From assembly GCA_020249505.1 (NCBI GenBank), contig JADCFN010000070.1, forward strand, positions 1 to 59,998: DNA of 59,998 nt, written 5' to 3'. How positions within the stretch are numbered: the first letter of the stretch is position 1; each line of letters begins with the position of its first letter. The notes beneath the pieces were generated by a model. That model was not told where the DNA came from and made no database searches. It saw only the letters and a program-made list of their open reading frames with translations. This DNA comes from Roseomonas sp. (GTDB lineage: Bacteria; Pseudomonadota; Alphaproteobacteria; Acetobacterales; Acetobacteraceae). Made by a program: the position numbers and the translations under genes. Positions 43,306-52,911 of this stretch are shown here, piece by piece.

Positions 43306-44679
43306 TTAGCCCGGACGCGCAGCGCTATTGGTACGAATTTCGATTTGGGCGCGGCGGCGCAAATCGCGCTGCAATTGGCGGGAGAGCAATTCAATCCGAT
43401 CGCGCAGTAGTATATCCCGCGCCTGTTGCGGATTGGCTTCCGCCAGATTGCGGGTTTCGCGCGAGCACACCATAAAAATCAGGGCGCCATCCACTGAAAT
43501 GATCGGCTGTGTCGCGCGCCCAATAGGCAGGTTGCCGAGCAGATCGCGCAATTCGGGCGGGTTGATATTGTCTAGCCGCACTGGGCCAGGATCAGACGGG
43601 CGCGGGCTACCGCGCGCGGCGGCATCCATCGCGTCACAACTGCGGGCCTGTTCGGAAAGCGCCTGGGCGCGTTGCAATTGCGCCAATTGCTGCGCTGTTG
43701 GCGCTTGCGGATTCACCTGGCCTTCAAAGGGCAGAAACACCTGGCGCATGGTCATCATGGTTGCCATATCGCGCCCTGAAACGCGCTTATCCCGCAACAG
43801 CACAATCTCAAAGCCCCCCGGGACTCGGATGGGATTGCTGATGGCGCCCTCAGGCATTTGGCGCAGGATCTTGGCGACCTCCGGGTCAAAGCGATCAGCC
43901 GTCATCCAATCCATCGCGCCACCTTGCACAGCGGTCTGAGATTGGCTGAATTGCGCCGCTACCATGGGGAAGGGAACGCCTTGGCGCAGGCGCTGAATGA
44001 CATCGGTTACGAAGCGGCGCACCTGCGCTTCCTGGCCAGGATTTTCCACGGGGATGAAAATTTCGGAGACCAGGAATTCCGGTTCACCAAGCCGGGCGCG
44101 TTGGGCGGCCAGAAATTCATTCACCTCAGCTTCTGGAATATTCGCCTGTTCCCCCAGCATGCCACGCAATAGCCGTGCCCAGCCGATTTGCGCGCGGATC
44201 TGATCATAAAGCACGCGCGGCTCGATCCCTGCGCGGCGTAGATTCTGCACCACACCGCCCTGGGGCAGGCCATTGCGGCTTTCAATATTGGCGACAGAAC
44301 TCGCGATATCCTGATCGGTCACCGGAATGCGTCGGCGGCTGAGTTCCTGGATGCGGAGCCGTTCATCAATCAGCAGGCGCAGGATCTGATCACCACCCTG
44401 GGTGCCGGTATCCCCCGCAACACCGGCCGAAAGCGCCAGCAAACGTCGACGGCTTTCGATTTCGCTGCGCGTAATGACATCGCCATTCACCACGGCGACA
44501 ATACTGTTCACGCTGCCGCCCGCAGGTTGTGCCTTGGCAGCAGTTATCGGTACAGCCAACGCCAGCATGGCGGCCAGCAGAACCAGCACGAGATATGGCT
44601 TTCGCGACAACATCACGGCGCGCATCAACGCCTCCTGCATCTTGCCGCCGATGGCGGGCGGTGTGTCCCAATAGCTCAT
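43306..44679 (-). CDS. surA: Periplasmic chaperone/peptidyl-prolyl isomerase SurA
   Basis: A 457-residue chaperone for outer membrane proteins. Signal segment near 27-49 (LVLVLLAAMLALAVPITAAKAQ), N-terminal chaperone domain (IVAVVNGDVITRSEIESRRRLL), a first parvulin domain (FLVSEIFIPVENP to about 300) and a second, more divergent one. ATG 44679 overlaps the lptD stop as ATGA, which fixes the start despite a long pre-signal stretch; a start at ATG 44625 with a shorter leader is possible. Confidence 0.92.
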   Translation of the reverse strand: MSYWDTPPAIGGKMQEALMRAVMLSRKPYLVLVLLAAMLALAVPITAAKAQPAGGSVNSIVAVVNGDVITRSEIESRRRLLALSAGVAGDTGTQGGDQILRLLIDERLRIQELSRRRIPVTDQDIASSVANIESRNGLPQGGVVQNLRRAGIEPRVLYDQIRAQIGWARLLRGMLGEQANIPEAEVNEFLAAQRARLGEPEFLVSEIFIPVENPGQEAQVRRFVTDVIQRLRQGVPFPMVAAQFSQSQTAVQGGAMDWMTADRFDPEVAKILRQMPEGAISNPIRVPGGFEIVLLRDKRVSGRDMATMMTMRQVFLPFEGQVNPQAPTAQQLAQLQRAQALSEQARSCDAMDAAARGSPRPSDPGPVRLDNINPPELRDLLGNLPIGRATQPIISVDGALIFMVCSRETRNLAEANPQQARDILLRDRIELLSRQLQRDLRRRAQIEIRTNSAARPG

Positions 44680-46937
44680 AAAGCCCGCAATCCGAAATCG
44701 CCGATGGTTTTAAACCCAAGGCGGAAAAGAAGCATGGTGGACGCGGGATAGAGGTTTTGCGTTGTTGGGTCTTCAGCATAGCGCTTGATGAAGCGGGTTT
44801 CGAAAATAAAACACTCATCCTCATACATTGCCGAAAGCCCGAAGGCGACCGGACGGTTGAGTTCTATATCCTGCCGACCGAAGGCGGTCACGCGCCAAAA
44901 GCCAAGGCGCTGCGAAGCGCCCAGATAGATTTCTTCGCGCTGCGCCACAGGATTCAGGTAGGGCATGGGTGGGGCTTGCAGATAGCCAAGGCTGAAGGAC
45001 GTATCATTGGTTGGCCGTAGCGTGGCGCTAACATCATAGGCGCGCGCGGCAAAGCTCTCCCCGCCCCGCCGGGCGCGGCCGGTCAGATCAATCCAAGAAT
45101 TAGGGCGGAAGGTAAGCCGGCTGACCCAATCGGAAGCTCGATTTTCAAGACCGCTATAAGGATAGAAGGGACCGCCATCTTCCTGAACGCGGAAGGATCG
45201 CCCAACAACGGCTTCAAGCTGCCGATCCTCCGGCAGGAACCAGGCGCCGCGCAACGCCATATCGGCGCGCGTGCCGCCTTCCTGCCGATCGCGGCCCGTG
45301 AAGCGATTGAGCGAAAACAGATTGGCATCCGTGAAGTCAAAGACAATGCTGTCTTCATTGGGGATGCGATACTGGCTACCGGTCATGGGACCGGTCACCA
45401 GCTGGATGCGCGGTTCGATCACCTGGCTGCCCCAATCGCCACCGTCGCGGAGGAAAGGCATGCGCCAATCCAACGCCGCGCGGATATTCGCGGCAGCACT
45501 TTGCCCATTGGGGCTGCCGGTCGCGTAATTGGGCGCAAGCGTGATATCCTCAAAATCATAAGCGGCCAAATCGCTTTGCGCGCGGAGCGTCCACATACCG
45601 CCCAGATCATCCATGCGCGGCAGGGCATAGCCGATGCGCGATGAAGCCCTCCGCGTACTGGTACCTGAACCGCGGAATACGGCAAAATTCCAGGTATCAA
45701 CCGTTAGGCGCCCGCCGAGCGAGTCTTCTGGCGATTCCCAATCGGCATAAATATTTGGAAGCACTAGCGGAATACGATCAATATCATCGCTGCGGCGAAG
45801 ACCCTGATACGCGCGGGCGTCAAAGCGTGCAAATCCTTCGCTGCCCCAGAAACCTTCGGTGTAAAGCGTTGTCGGCAAAATGCGCTGCGCACCGTAGCGG
45901 TAGATGCGGAGATATTGCTCCGAACTGGCGCGATTCACATCAAACCCCGCGCGCCAGGCTTCATCAAGCGAAAAGCGACCCTTCGCAAAGACATGGCCCG
46001 CAACGCCTTCTTCCGTGCCGTCCTTGCCATTAAGATGGCCAATGGAACTCAGTACCTCAATCTCACCATTATTGAGGCGTCGGCGATAATCCACACCCAG
46101 ATTGGGCGCGACACTCGTGGCGATGATGGGGCGCAGGACCAATTCCTGGCTTTCATCAATCGCCCAGTAATAGGGCGTTTCAATGAAACCGCCTAGGTAT
46201 TTGGTGAAGCCAAAGCTTGGGCTCAGAAAGCCCGATTGCCGCGCGGCGGACCCATCAGGATGTTGGAAATAGGGCAGCCACATCACAGGCACGCCAGCCA
46301 TATCCAATGAAGCACCGCGATAGCGCACCTGCTGTTCTGTACGATCCAATGTTGCCGTACGGGCACGTAATTGCCAGATCGGCGGCGCGAGCGGATCATT
46401 CTTGCAGGGTTCACAAACCGTATAAAGAACGCGCGAAAGGTCGAAGATCGAACCATCCGTCCGCCGCGCTCCCGTGGCGGCTATGCGTCCATTTTGCAGC
46501 AGATGGCCGCGTAACCCTTCCAGGACGCCATCGCGCATCTGATTGGAAAGTTCAGCGCTTTCCGCGAACATCACCTGACCATCTGCCTCAATCAGTTGGA
46601 CGTTGCCGCGGGCGGTCGCCACACCTGTATTGCGGTTGTAGGTTAGTTCATCGGCACGCAGGATGCGCCCGCCCTGGAAGGCTTCCACCCGTCCACGCGC
46701 CACCACCAAAGCGGCGTTCTGATCATATTGGACTTCATCGGCCGTAAAGGTGACGGGCGCGTCTTGCGTTGCAACAACGGGCGTTTCTGGCGCTGCGGCA
46801 GGCTGTTGGGTCGGCAAGACTGGCGCAATCCTTGGCGAAGCGGCAATCGGTGGCAGCATCGGGGCCTGCGCCAGCGCAACACTCGGCGCTGAGGCAAACA
46901 TGGCAAACAAAAAAAGCCTCCCTGCCCGGCGCAACAT
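44676..46937 (-). CDS. lptD: LPS-assembly outer membrane protein LptD
   Basis: A 753-residue protein: signal peptide (RRAGRLFLFAMFASAPSVALAQ), an Ala/Pro-rich spacer, an LptA-like periplasmic jellyroll (about 70-200, VTFTADEVQYDQN and GRVEAFQGGRILRADELTY) and a C-terminal beta barrel. Two close cysteines (TVCEPCKND) may form a disulphide. It inserts LPS in the outer leaflet. ATG 46937 has GAGG nine bases before it; ATG 46946, overlapping lptG, is an alternative. Confidence 0.93.
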   Translation of the reverse strand: MLRRAGRLFLFAMFASAPSVALAQAPMLPPIAASPRIAPVLPTQQPAAAPETPVVATQDAPVTFTADEVQYDQNAALVVARGRVEAFQGGRILRADELTYNRNTGVATARGNVQLIEADGQVMFAESAELSNQMRDGVLEGLRGHLLQNGRIAATGARRTDGSIFDLSRVLYTVCEPCKNDPLAPPIWQLRARTATLDRTEQQVRYRGASLDMAGVPVMWLPYFQHPDGSAARQSGFLSPSFGFTKYLGGFIETPYYWAIDESQELVLRPIIATSVAPNLGVDYRRRLNNGEIEVLSSIGHLNGKDGTEEGVAGHVFAKGRFSLDEAWRAGFDVNRASSEQYLRIYRYGAQRILPTTLYTEGFWGSEGFARFDARAYQGLRRSDDIDRIPLVLPNIYADWESPEDSLGGRLTVDTWNFAVFRGSGTSTRRASSRIGYALPRMDDLGGMWTLRAQSDLAAYDFEDITLAPNYATGSPNGQSAAANIRAALDWRMPFLRDGGDWGSQVIEPRIQLVTGPMTGSQYRIPNEDSIVFDFTDANLFSLNRFTGRDRQEGGTRADMALRGAWFLPEDRQLEAVVGRSFRVQEDGGPFYPYSGLENRASDWVSRLTFRPNSWIDLTGRARRGGESFAARAYDVSATLRPTNDTSFSLGYLQAPPMPYLNPVAQREEIYLGASQRLGFWRVTAFGRQDIELNRPVAFGLSAMYEDECFIFETRFIKRYAEDPTTQNLYPASTMLLFRLGFKTIGDFGLRAL

Positions 46938-46938
46938 T

Positions 46939-48063
46939 CTAACCATCCTCAAGATGTAGAAGCAGCGCGGCTGCCAGAAGAAATCCGGCGCCGCCGGGCG
47001 CCCAGGCAGCCAATACCACGGGAAGTGTGCCGGCTTCACCGAATTCACCGGTGATCTTGTCCAGCACGAAAAGCGCGAAACCGGCACTCACGCCTCCAGC
47101 AATCATCCGCGCCACGCCACCACGGCGCGAAGAGCGCATGGAAAACCCAGCAGCCAGCAGTGCCATGGCAATGGCGAGTAAGGGTAGCGCCAACAGGGAC
47201 TGGAAATGCAGCCGATGGCGAATTGCGGAAAAGCCTGCATCTTCCAGTATTTTGATGAATTCCGGCAAAGCCCAAAGGCTAAGCGTATCGGGGCTTGCGA
47301 AGGAATTCTCGATCCGTTCTGGCGTCAATTCAGTTGGGAAATCAAGGCTCTGCGGCGCCCCGGCCACACGGTCAGCGCCGAAGACCATGGCGCCTTCAAA
47401 GCGCCACCCCCCAGGCAGCAGGATGGCCGAGGCGGCCTCGATGCGCGCTAACGGGCGGTCTTCGGCAGAAAGGCGCCAGATCGTTACCTCGGCAAGGCGG
47501 AGCGCATCGCCCGGGCGCGCATCCCGCGTCGCGATCGGGCGGCCGGAAATGATCGCAACGCCCTGCGGTTGCAGGCCATCATCGGCCTGACGCAGCCAAA
47601 GCCTGCCGCCGGCCAGCGCCGTAATGCCGCCGACATTACGGAGGTAGAGTTGATCCAGCCGTTCCGCCCGCGCCAACATCGCCGAAGACAAAGGCGAGAG
47701 CGCCATGCTGGCGCCAAGCCCGAGCAGCATCGCGACCAGCACCGGACCGGCGAGGAAGCCCCAGGCGGAAATTCCCGCCGCGCGCGCGACCACCAGTTCG
47801 GAAAACCGCGTGAGCCGCCAGAAGGCGATGATACCCCCAAGAAGCACTGCAAAGGGCAGGATCTGCATGGCGACATAGGGCACGCGCAGTGCGGCAATCT
47901 GCGCTACCAAGGCAAAATTCGCCTCTGGCCGCGTGGCCGCGCGGCGCAGCAATTCGATCAGGTCAAACAACGCCACCAGCGCAGAAAGCGCGGCCACCAT
48001 CAGCAGCGCCATGCCCGCAAAGCGCCGCGCCACATAGGTCATGAGCGTGATGGGCAGCGTCAT
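46939..48063 (-). CDS. lptG: LPS export permease LptG
   Basis: A 374-residue YjgP/YjgQ permease with six helices and a periplasmic jellyroll between helices 3 and 4. Typical pieces: TYVARRFAGMALLMVAALSALVALFDLIELLRR and FWRLTRFSELVVARAAGISAW. With LptF and LptB it extracts LPS from the inner membrane. ATGA overlap with lptF. Confidence 0.93.
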   Translation of the reverse strand: MTLPITLMTYVARRFAGMALLMVAALSALVALFDLIELLRRAATRPEANFALVAQIAALRVPYVAMQILPFAVLLGGIIAFWRLTRFSELVVARAAGISAWGFLAGPVLVAMLLGLGASMALSPLSSAMLARAERLDQLYLRNVGGITALAGGRLWLRQADDGLQPQGVAIISGRPIATRDARPGDALRLAEVTIWRLSAEDRPLARIEAASAILLPGGWRFEGAMVFGADRVAGAPQSLDFPTELTPERIENSFASPDTLSLWALPEFIKILEDAGFSAIRHRLHFQSLLALPLLAIAMALLAAGFSMRSSRRGGVARMIAGGVSAGFALFVLDKITGEFGEAGTLPVVLAAWAPGGAGFLLAAALLLHLEDG

Positions 48064-49193
48064 GATAGCGCCTCACGCGGCGGGGCTTTGCGCGGTAGGC
48101 CGGGTGCGCCGGCAAGCCACCAGGCGGAAATCACCCCAGGCAGGGTGGCGTGCAGCCAGATCAGCCAGATCAGCCCATCGCGCCTGGCTGCGGCATTGCT
48201 GATGGTCAAGCCAAGCGCCAGCAGCGCCACCATAATGCCAATGCCAAGCACCACACCAACGCCGCCGCCATGACGGCGAAATTGTCCGGTCAGCGCCACC
48301 GCCAGCCCAACCAGAGCAAAGGAAAGCGCCGTCAGCGGGCTTGCCATGCGTTGATGCGCCTCTGCCTGGAAGCGCCTGATTTCGCGCGGGCGCAGCCCTT
48401 CGGCGGGATCAGGGTCCAGCAATTCGGCAATGGAGCGTTCCCTGCTGTCTCGGCTGCGGGTCTCCTCGTTCCGCGCCACGCGCGCCAGATCAACGCTGTT
48501 TTCGGAAAAGCTCAACACAGTGAGGCGTTGTGGCGCGCCCGATGCACCGCGTTCCATCTGCTGGCGCACACCATCGTAAAGCGTCACGCGCGGGCCTTCC
48601 GGCCCCTGCCCGATGCGCCCGGATTGCGCCAGAATGGTCACTGCCCCGCCGGCTTCGCGCTGGTCATGCACCAGAATCCCACGCAGCGTGCCATCAGGGT
48701 CGCGCTTGCGGGCATAGACGGTCAGATCATTGCCAAGGGTGGAAAAAACCCCTTCCTGCAACAGCACACCCACCAATTGATTGCGGATTTCAAACTGCCA
48801 TTGCCTGAAGGCTGTGTGGCTGAGCGGCACCAGCCAGAAATTCAGAAAGGCCATCACGGCCACAACCAAAAGCCCTAGCACCAACGCAGGGCGAGCGATC
48901 TGCCAATTTGAAAGCCCCGCCGCACGCATCACCACCAATTCGCGGTCGCCCGCCAGGCGCAAATGCACGAACAGCATCACGATAAAGGTCGTGATCGGCA
49001 GAATGACCGAAAAGAAGGAAGGCAATAACAGGCTGGTCAATTCGAAAAATACCGCAAGCGACAACCCGCGATCCAGCACCAATTCAATGAAGCGGAGCGA
49101 TTGCGTCAGCCAGACAAGCGCCGCCAGCCCCACCGTCACGGCAAGCAGGGCCAGCGCAAGCTGGCGGAACAAATAGCGGTCGAGCAGGGTCAT
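48060..49193 (-). CDS. lptF: LPS export permease LptF
   Basis: A 377-residue partner of LptG with the same fold. LLDRYLFRQLALALLAVTVGLAALVWLTQSLR opens helix 1; HLRLAGDRELVVMRAAGLSNWQIARPAL is the conserved coupling-helix region facing the LptB ATPase. ATG 49193 is preferred over a GTG 12 bases upstream because AGGG stands at the right distance only for the former. Confidence 0.93.
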   Translation of the reverse strand: MTLLDRYLFRQLALALLAVTVGLAALVWLTQSLRFIELVLDRGLSLAVFFELTSLLLPSFFSVILPITTFIVMLFVHLRLAGDRELVVMRAAGLSNWQIARPALVLGLLVVAVMAFLNFWLVPLSHTAFRQWQFEIRNQLVGVLLQEGVFSTLGNDLTVYARKRDPDGTLRGILVHDQREAGGAVTILAQSGRIGQGPEGPRVTLYDGVRQQMERGASGAPQRLTVLSFSENSVDLARVARNEETRSRDSRERSIAELLDPDPAEGLRPREIRRFQAEAHQRMASPLTALSFALVGLAVALTGQFRRHGGGVGVVLGIGIMVALLALGLTISNAAARRDGLIWLIWLHATLPGVISAWWLAGAPGLPRKAPPREALS

Positions 49194-49244
49194 CGGCCGC
49201 GCCACCCTACCCGCTTGGCGCCCATGCCGAAAGCGGCATCATCC

Positions 49245-50663
49245 TCAGGGCAGCACCTTGCCGGGATTCATGAGCCCCTTCGGGTCCAGCGCCGCCTTGA
49301 TCTGCCGCATCACGGCAAGCTCCGCCCCCCCGCGCCATTCTTCCATCATATCGGTCTTGAGCTGGCCAATGCCGTGTTCCGCGCTGAAGGACCCGTCCAA
49401 ATCCCGCACCACCTCATTCACGCAATCCATGATGTCGTGGCTGCGGGCGAGGAAAGCCGCCGGTTCAGCGCCTTCGGGCTGCACCAGATTCACATGAATA
49501 TTGCCATCACCCATATGACCGAAAGGCATGGGGCGAATGCCCGGGATCAGCTTGCGGCAGGCCGCCGAGGCACGTTCGATCAATTCCGGCACGCGGGAGA
49601 CGGGGACGGAGACATCATTCTTGACCGAAGCGCCGGCCTTGCGCTGCGCTTCCGTATGTTCTTCGCGAATGCGCCAAATGGCGGCGCGCTGCGCTTCGCT
49701 TTCCGCGAGCACGGCATCCAGCACCTCGCCTGCTTCCATTGCCGGTGCCAGCACAAGTTCCGCGAGGCCCCGCAAATCCGCATCAGGCCGGGTGGAGGCC
49801 AAGTCAATCAGCACGTAATGGGCCGCGCGTTCCCCAACCGGCAGGGTGACGCCAGGGATCAGCTGCACCGTCAGGTCAACGCCATCGCCTGACATGTATT
49901 CAAAGGCGCGAATGGCGCTTTCATCATTGTCCCGAAAGCGGCGGAACAGGCCAAGGGCTGCTTCGGCATCACGCACAGCGGCGAAAATCACCTCATTGGC
50001 GCGGGGGCGGGCGAAAAGCTTCAAGACAGCGGCGGTGATGATGCCAAGTGTGCCTTCCGCACCCACAAAAACATGGCGCAACGCATAGCCGGTATTGTCT
50101 TTGCGGAGCCGCCTCAGGCCATGCCAGATGCTGCCATCGGGCAGCACCACTTCAAGCCCCAGCATCAATTCCCGCGCATTGCCGTAACGCACGGTGTTGT
50201 TGCCGCCGGCATTGGTGGAAAGCACGCCGCCAATCATGGCCGTGCCTTCGCCACCGAAACTGAGCGGGAAAAGGCAACCGGCAGCAGCTGCGGCTTCCTG
50301 CGCGGTTTTCACCACCACACCCGCCTCAGCCGTCATGGTCATATCCACCGGGTCAAGATCACGAATGCGGTTCATGCGCGCGAGTGAGACAATCACGGCG
50401 CGTCCGGAAGCATCGGGCGTTGCGCCACCGACCATGGAGGTATTGCCCCCCTGCGGCACAATCGCGATGCCGGCGGCGCTGCAAAGCCTCACCGCTTCGG
50501 CCAACTCGGCCGTATTGGCAGGGCGGAGCAGCGCCATGGCGCGGCCCTGATACAGGCTCCGCCAATCCGCCAAAGCGGGGGCCAGATCGGTGGGGTCGGT
50601 CAGCAGTCCGGCGGGGCCAAGCAGGCTGGCAAGCGCGGGGATAAGGGAGGGTGAATCGGCCAT
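49245..50663 (-). CDS. FAD-binding oxidoreductase, GlcD/D-2-hydroxyacid dehydrogenase type
   Basis: A 472-residue VAO-fold flavoprotein. FAD site: VPQGGNTSMVGGATPDASGR, then AEAGVVVKTAQEAAAAAG and GGVLSTNAGGNNTVRYG. The C-terminal metal/substrate site is PFGHMGDGNIHVNLVQP. Relatives oxidise D-lactate, D-2-hydroxyglutarate or glycolate; which applies here cannot be told. ATG 50663 is used, upstream of the first helix. It lies 51 bases before lptF. Confidence 0.92.
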   Translation of the reverse strand: MADSPSLIPALASLLGPAGLLTDPTDLAPALADWRSLYQGRAMALLRPANTAELAEAVRLCSAAGIAIVPQGGNTSMVGGATPDASGRAVIVSLARMNRIRDLDPVDMTMTAEAGVVVKTAQEAAAAAGCLFPLSFGGEGTAMIGGVLSTNAGGNNTVRYGNARELMLGLEVVLPDGSIWHGLRRLRKDNTGYALRHVFVGAEGTLGIITAAVLKLFARPRANEVIFAAVRDAEAALGLFRRFRDNDESAIRAFEYMSGDGVDLTVQLIPGVTLPVGERAAHYVLIDLASTRPDADLRGLAELVLAPAMEAGEVLDAVLAESEAQRAAIWRIREEHTEAQRKAGASVKNDVSVPVSRVPELIERASAACRKLIPGIRPMPFGHMGDGNIHVNLVQPEGAEPAAFLARSHDIMDCVNEVVRDLDGSFSAEHGIGQLKTDMMEEWRGGAELAVMRQIKAALDPKGLMNPGKVLP

Positions 50664-50734
50664 AGGCTGTTCAAACCCGCCAAGCGAAGCGCGGTCAAGT
50701 TCCAATCGGTTGGCGCCCTTCTTCCTTCTGGCGA

Positions 50735-51232
50735 TCAGTCATTCTCTATTAGACGGTCAGGTCTGCGCGCTTCGTACTCATAGACAGCCAACTGCTTTCC
50801 GAGCGGCGAGGCGCGGATGCCCTCTGCCAGCAGCAGCGCGGCCTGTCTTTCAACACCGCCAGGCAGCTTGGGGTTGAGAAAGCCGCCCTTGCGCAGCACG
50901 CGCCACCAGGGCGTGAGTTCTTGCACCGGCACACCCAGCGCGCGGCGCTCCTCCGCAGCGCGGGCTGACATGTTGGCGAAAATGGCGGTCGAGACCGGGC
51001 AAGCCACCGCTACCTGATGGCGGCGCGCGAGTGCAGCGCGGAGATCATCAAGCGTGATGACTTCGCCCAGTTTCAGCTTCCGGATGAGGGCATCCACCTC
51101 GGCCGGGCTGGAGACGACCATGGCGCCGCCCTTCGCTTCCGCATAGCCTGGCGCGCCGCGCGGAATCATATGAACGATATGCGGCACGCGTCCGCTATTC
51201 AGGTGATCAATCGCCGATTTTTTCTTTGGCAT
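50735..51232 (-). CDS. MGMT family (alkyltransferase-like) protein
   Basis: A 165-residue protein. The C-terminal half resembles the winged-helix domain of O6-alkylguanine-DNA alkyltransferase: ACPVSTAIFANMSARAAEERRALG and TPWWRVLRKGGFLNPKLPGG, but the PCHR active-site cysteine is replaced (PWWRV), as in alkyltransferase-like proteins that flag lesions without repairing them. The N-terminal half (IVHMIPRGAPGYAEAKGGAMVVSSPAEV) is unusual. ATG 51232 chosen as the first with a plausible start. Confidence 0.75.
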   Translation of the reverse strand: MPKKKSAIDHLNSGRVPHIVHMIPRGAPGYAEAKGGAMVVSSPAEVDALIRKLKLGEVITLDDLRAALARRHQVAVACPVSTAIFANMSARAAEERRALGVPVQELTPWWRVLRKGGFLNPKLPGGVERQAALLLAEGIRASPLGKQLAVYEYEARRPDRLIEND

Positions 51233-51518
51233 GCTGCCTTCTCCCCTGATCCTGCGCACCAGCGCTCACCAAGCGCTATCGCGGGATGGGATGATTGGGA
51301 ATAAGAGGCGTTTGTTCTGCATTTGTTCAAGTTGGCGTTTGCTGTTTCTGAATGAGTTTGCCGGCGATTGCGGCCACGCTTCGGGCTGGAAGCGGCTGTT
51401 TCCGCTACGCATATGCCGCGCAGGCCCAACCAGCTTGCGCTGGTTGACAGGCTTTCGCCGACTGCTGAGGGTTCGATCTTGCGATGCCATCTAACCAGGC
51501 GTCCTGGAGCCATATCCT
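51233..51518. other. Divergent intergenic region before the tautomerase gene
   Basis: No gene is apparent in these 286 bases. The sequence is slightly richer in A/T around 51290-51360 (GTTTGTTCTGCATTTGTTC region), as expected for promoters of the two divergent genes, but no confident -35/-10 pair was found. Inverted pieces such as CCAGCTTGCGCTGG at 51430-51443 are visible. Confidence 0.4.
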
Positions 51519-51764
51519 ATGCCTTTGGTCACGATCACGCTCGCACGAAGAGAGCCAGCGACATCACCGGAGAAGAAGGCCAAAATCATCGCCGGAATCA
51601 CGGAATTGCTGGTGGAAACGCTCGACAAGCGCGCCGAGGATGTTGTTGTGCTGATCGAAGAACTTGACCCGGATAATTGGGGTCAGGGAGGCATCACTGC
51701 CTCGGAAATACGGCGCCGGCGCGTGGCGACTGCGGCTGAACATCAAGGAGAGAAAACATCGTGA
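51519..51764 (+). CDS. 4-oxalocrotonate tautomerase family protein
   Basis: An 81-residue small tautomerase. The catalytic Pro that follows the removed Met is present (MPLVTITLARR), with the helical core EKKAKIIAGITELLVETLDKRAEDVVVLIEEL and the DNWGQGG end typical of the family. It acts on keto-enol substrates in ring-fission catabolism or as a detoxifying enzyme. It overlaps the CoA-transferase gene as GTGA, suggesting that both serve one pathway. Confidence 0.9.
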   Translation: MPLVTITLARREPATSPEKKAKIIAGITELLVETLDKRAEDVVVLIEELDPDNWGQGGITASEIRRRRVATAAEHQGEKTS

Positions 51765-52906
51765 CCGCTGCGCTGGATGGGCTGATTGTTCTGGACCTCA
51801 CGAATTTCCTCTCCGGCCCCTATTGCACCATGTTGTTGGGCGATTTGGGTGCGGATGTCATCAAGGTGGAACGCCCCGATGGCGGCGATGATGCGCGGCG
51901 CATGCCGCCCTTTGTGGATGGGCGCAGCCAGCCCTTCGCCGTTTGGAACCGCAACAAGCGCAGCATCACCGCGGATTTGAAACAGCCCGCGGATATTGAA
52001 CTGGTCCGGCAATTGGCGCTCCGCGCTGATGTGCTGGTGGAAAATTTCCGCCCCGGTACGCTGGCGCGCCTGGGTTTGGGGTGGGAGGCTTTAAGCGCCG
52101 CCAATCCGCGCCTGATCTGGTGCGCGATTTCAGGTTTTGGCCAAACCGGACCTTGGGCGGATCATGGTGGCTTGGATATGATGGCGCAGGGCATGTCGGG
52201 CCTGATGGCCGGCAATGGGCCGCCGGATGGCGAACCGTATCGCCTGCCGATCGCGATAACCGATGTCACGGCGGGGATGTTTTCAGCACTTTCGGTGATG
52301 GCGGCCTTGCAGGCGCGCGAAAAAACCGGGCAGGGCCAGCGCATTGATCACTCCCTGTTCGAAGCCGGTGTGGCGCTTGGCGTTTATGAAGCGGCGCATG
52401 TTTTCGCCCATGGCACGCGCCCTTCGCGGCTTGGGCAATTGCATCGCGGATCAGCACCCTATCGCGTGTTTCAGACCGCTGATGGCTATATCACGCTTGG
52501 CGCTTCCAAGGAGAAATTCTGGCAGGCGCTATGCGGCATTATCGGCCGGCCGGAATTGGCGAGCGATCCGCGCTTCAAGACCAATGCGGACCGGGTCGCG
52601 AACAACAACGCGCTGATTACGATTTTGCAGGAAATTCTGGCAAGGCGCCCGAGCGCCGAATGGCTGGCGGCACTTGGCAAGGCAGGCATCCCATCCGAAC
52701 CGGTGCTTTCCTATGATGAGGCCTTGGCCCATCCGCAAGGCCAGGCGCGCGGTCTGGTCAGCACCTTTGTAGACCCCGAACGGGGCCCAATCCAGCATCT
52801 GGCTTCACCCTTGCGGTTGGAAGCCACACCTGCGCGGATACAGCGCCGCGCGCCGGATTTGGGCGAGCATAATGCGGAGATTCGGGCGTGGTTGGCGAAG
52901 GGTTAA
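51761..52906 (+). CDS. CaiB/BaiF family (class III) CoA-transferase
   Basis: A 381-residue class III CoA-transferase that moves CoA between carboxylic acids. Seen: LDGLIVLDLTNFLSGPYCTMLLGDLGADVIKVERPDGGDDARR with the catalytic Asp expected near 167 (GLDMMAQGMSGLMAG), NRNKRSITADLK and LIWCAISGFGQTGPW. The GTG start overlaps the tautomerase stop. Substrate unknown; the neighbouring Bug receptor suggests an imported organic acid. Confidence 0.94.
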   Translation: MTAALDGLIVLDLTNFLSGPYCTMLLGDLGADVIKVERPDGGDDARRMPPFVDGRSQPFAVWNRNKRSITADLKQPADIELVRQLALRADVLVENFRPGTLARLGLGWEALSAANPRLIWCAISGFGQTGPWADHGGLDMMAQGMSGLMAGNGPPDGEPYRLPIAITDVTAGMFSALSVMAALQAREKTGQGQRIDHSLFEAGVALGVYEAAHVFAHGTRPSRLGQLHRGSAPYRVFQTADGYITLGASKEKFWQALCGIIGRPELASDPRFKTNADRVANNNALITILQEILARRPSAEWLAALGKAGIPSEPVLSYDEALAHPQGQARGLVSTFVDPERGPIQHLASPLRLEATPARIQRRAPDLGEHNAEIRAWLAKG

Positions 52907-52911
52907 AGGCG

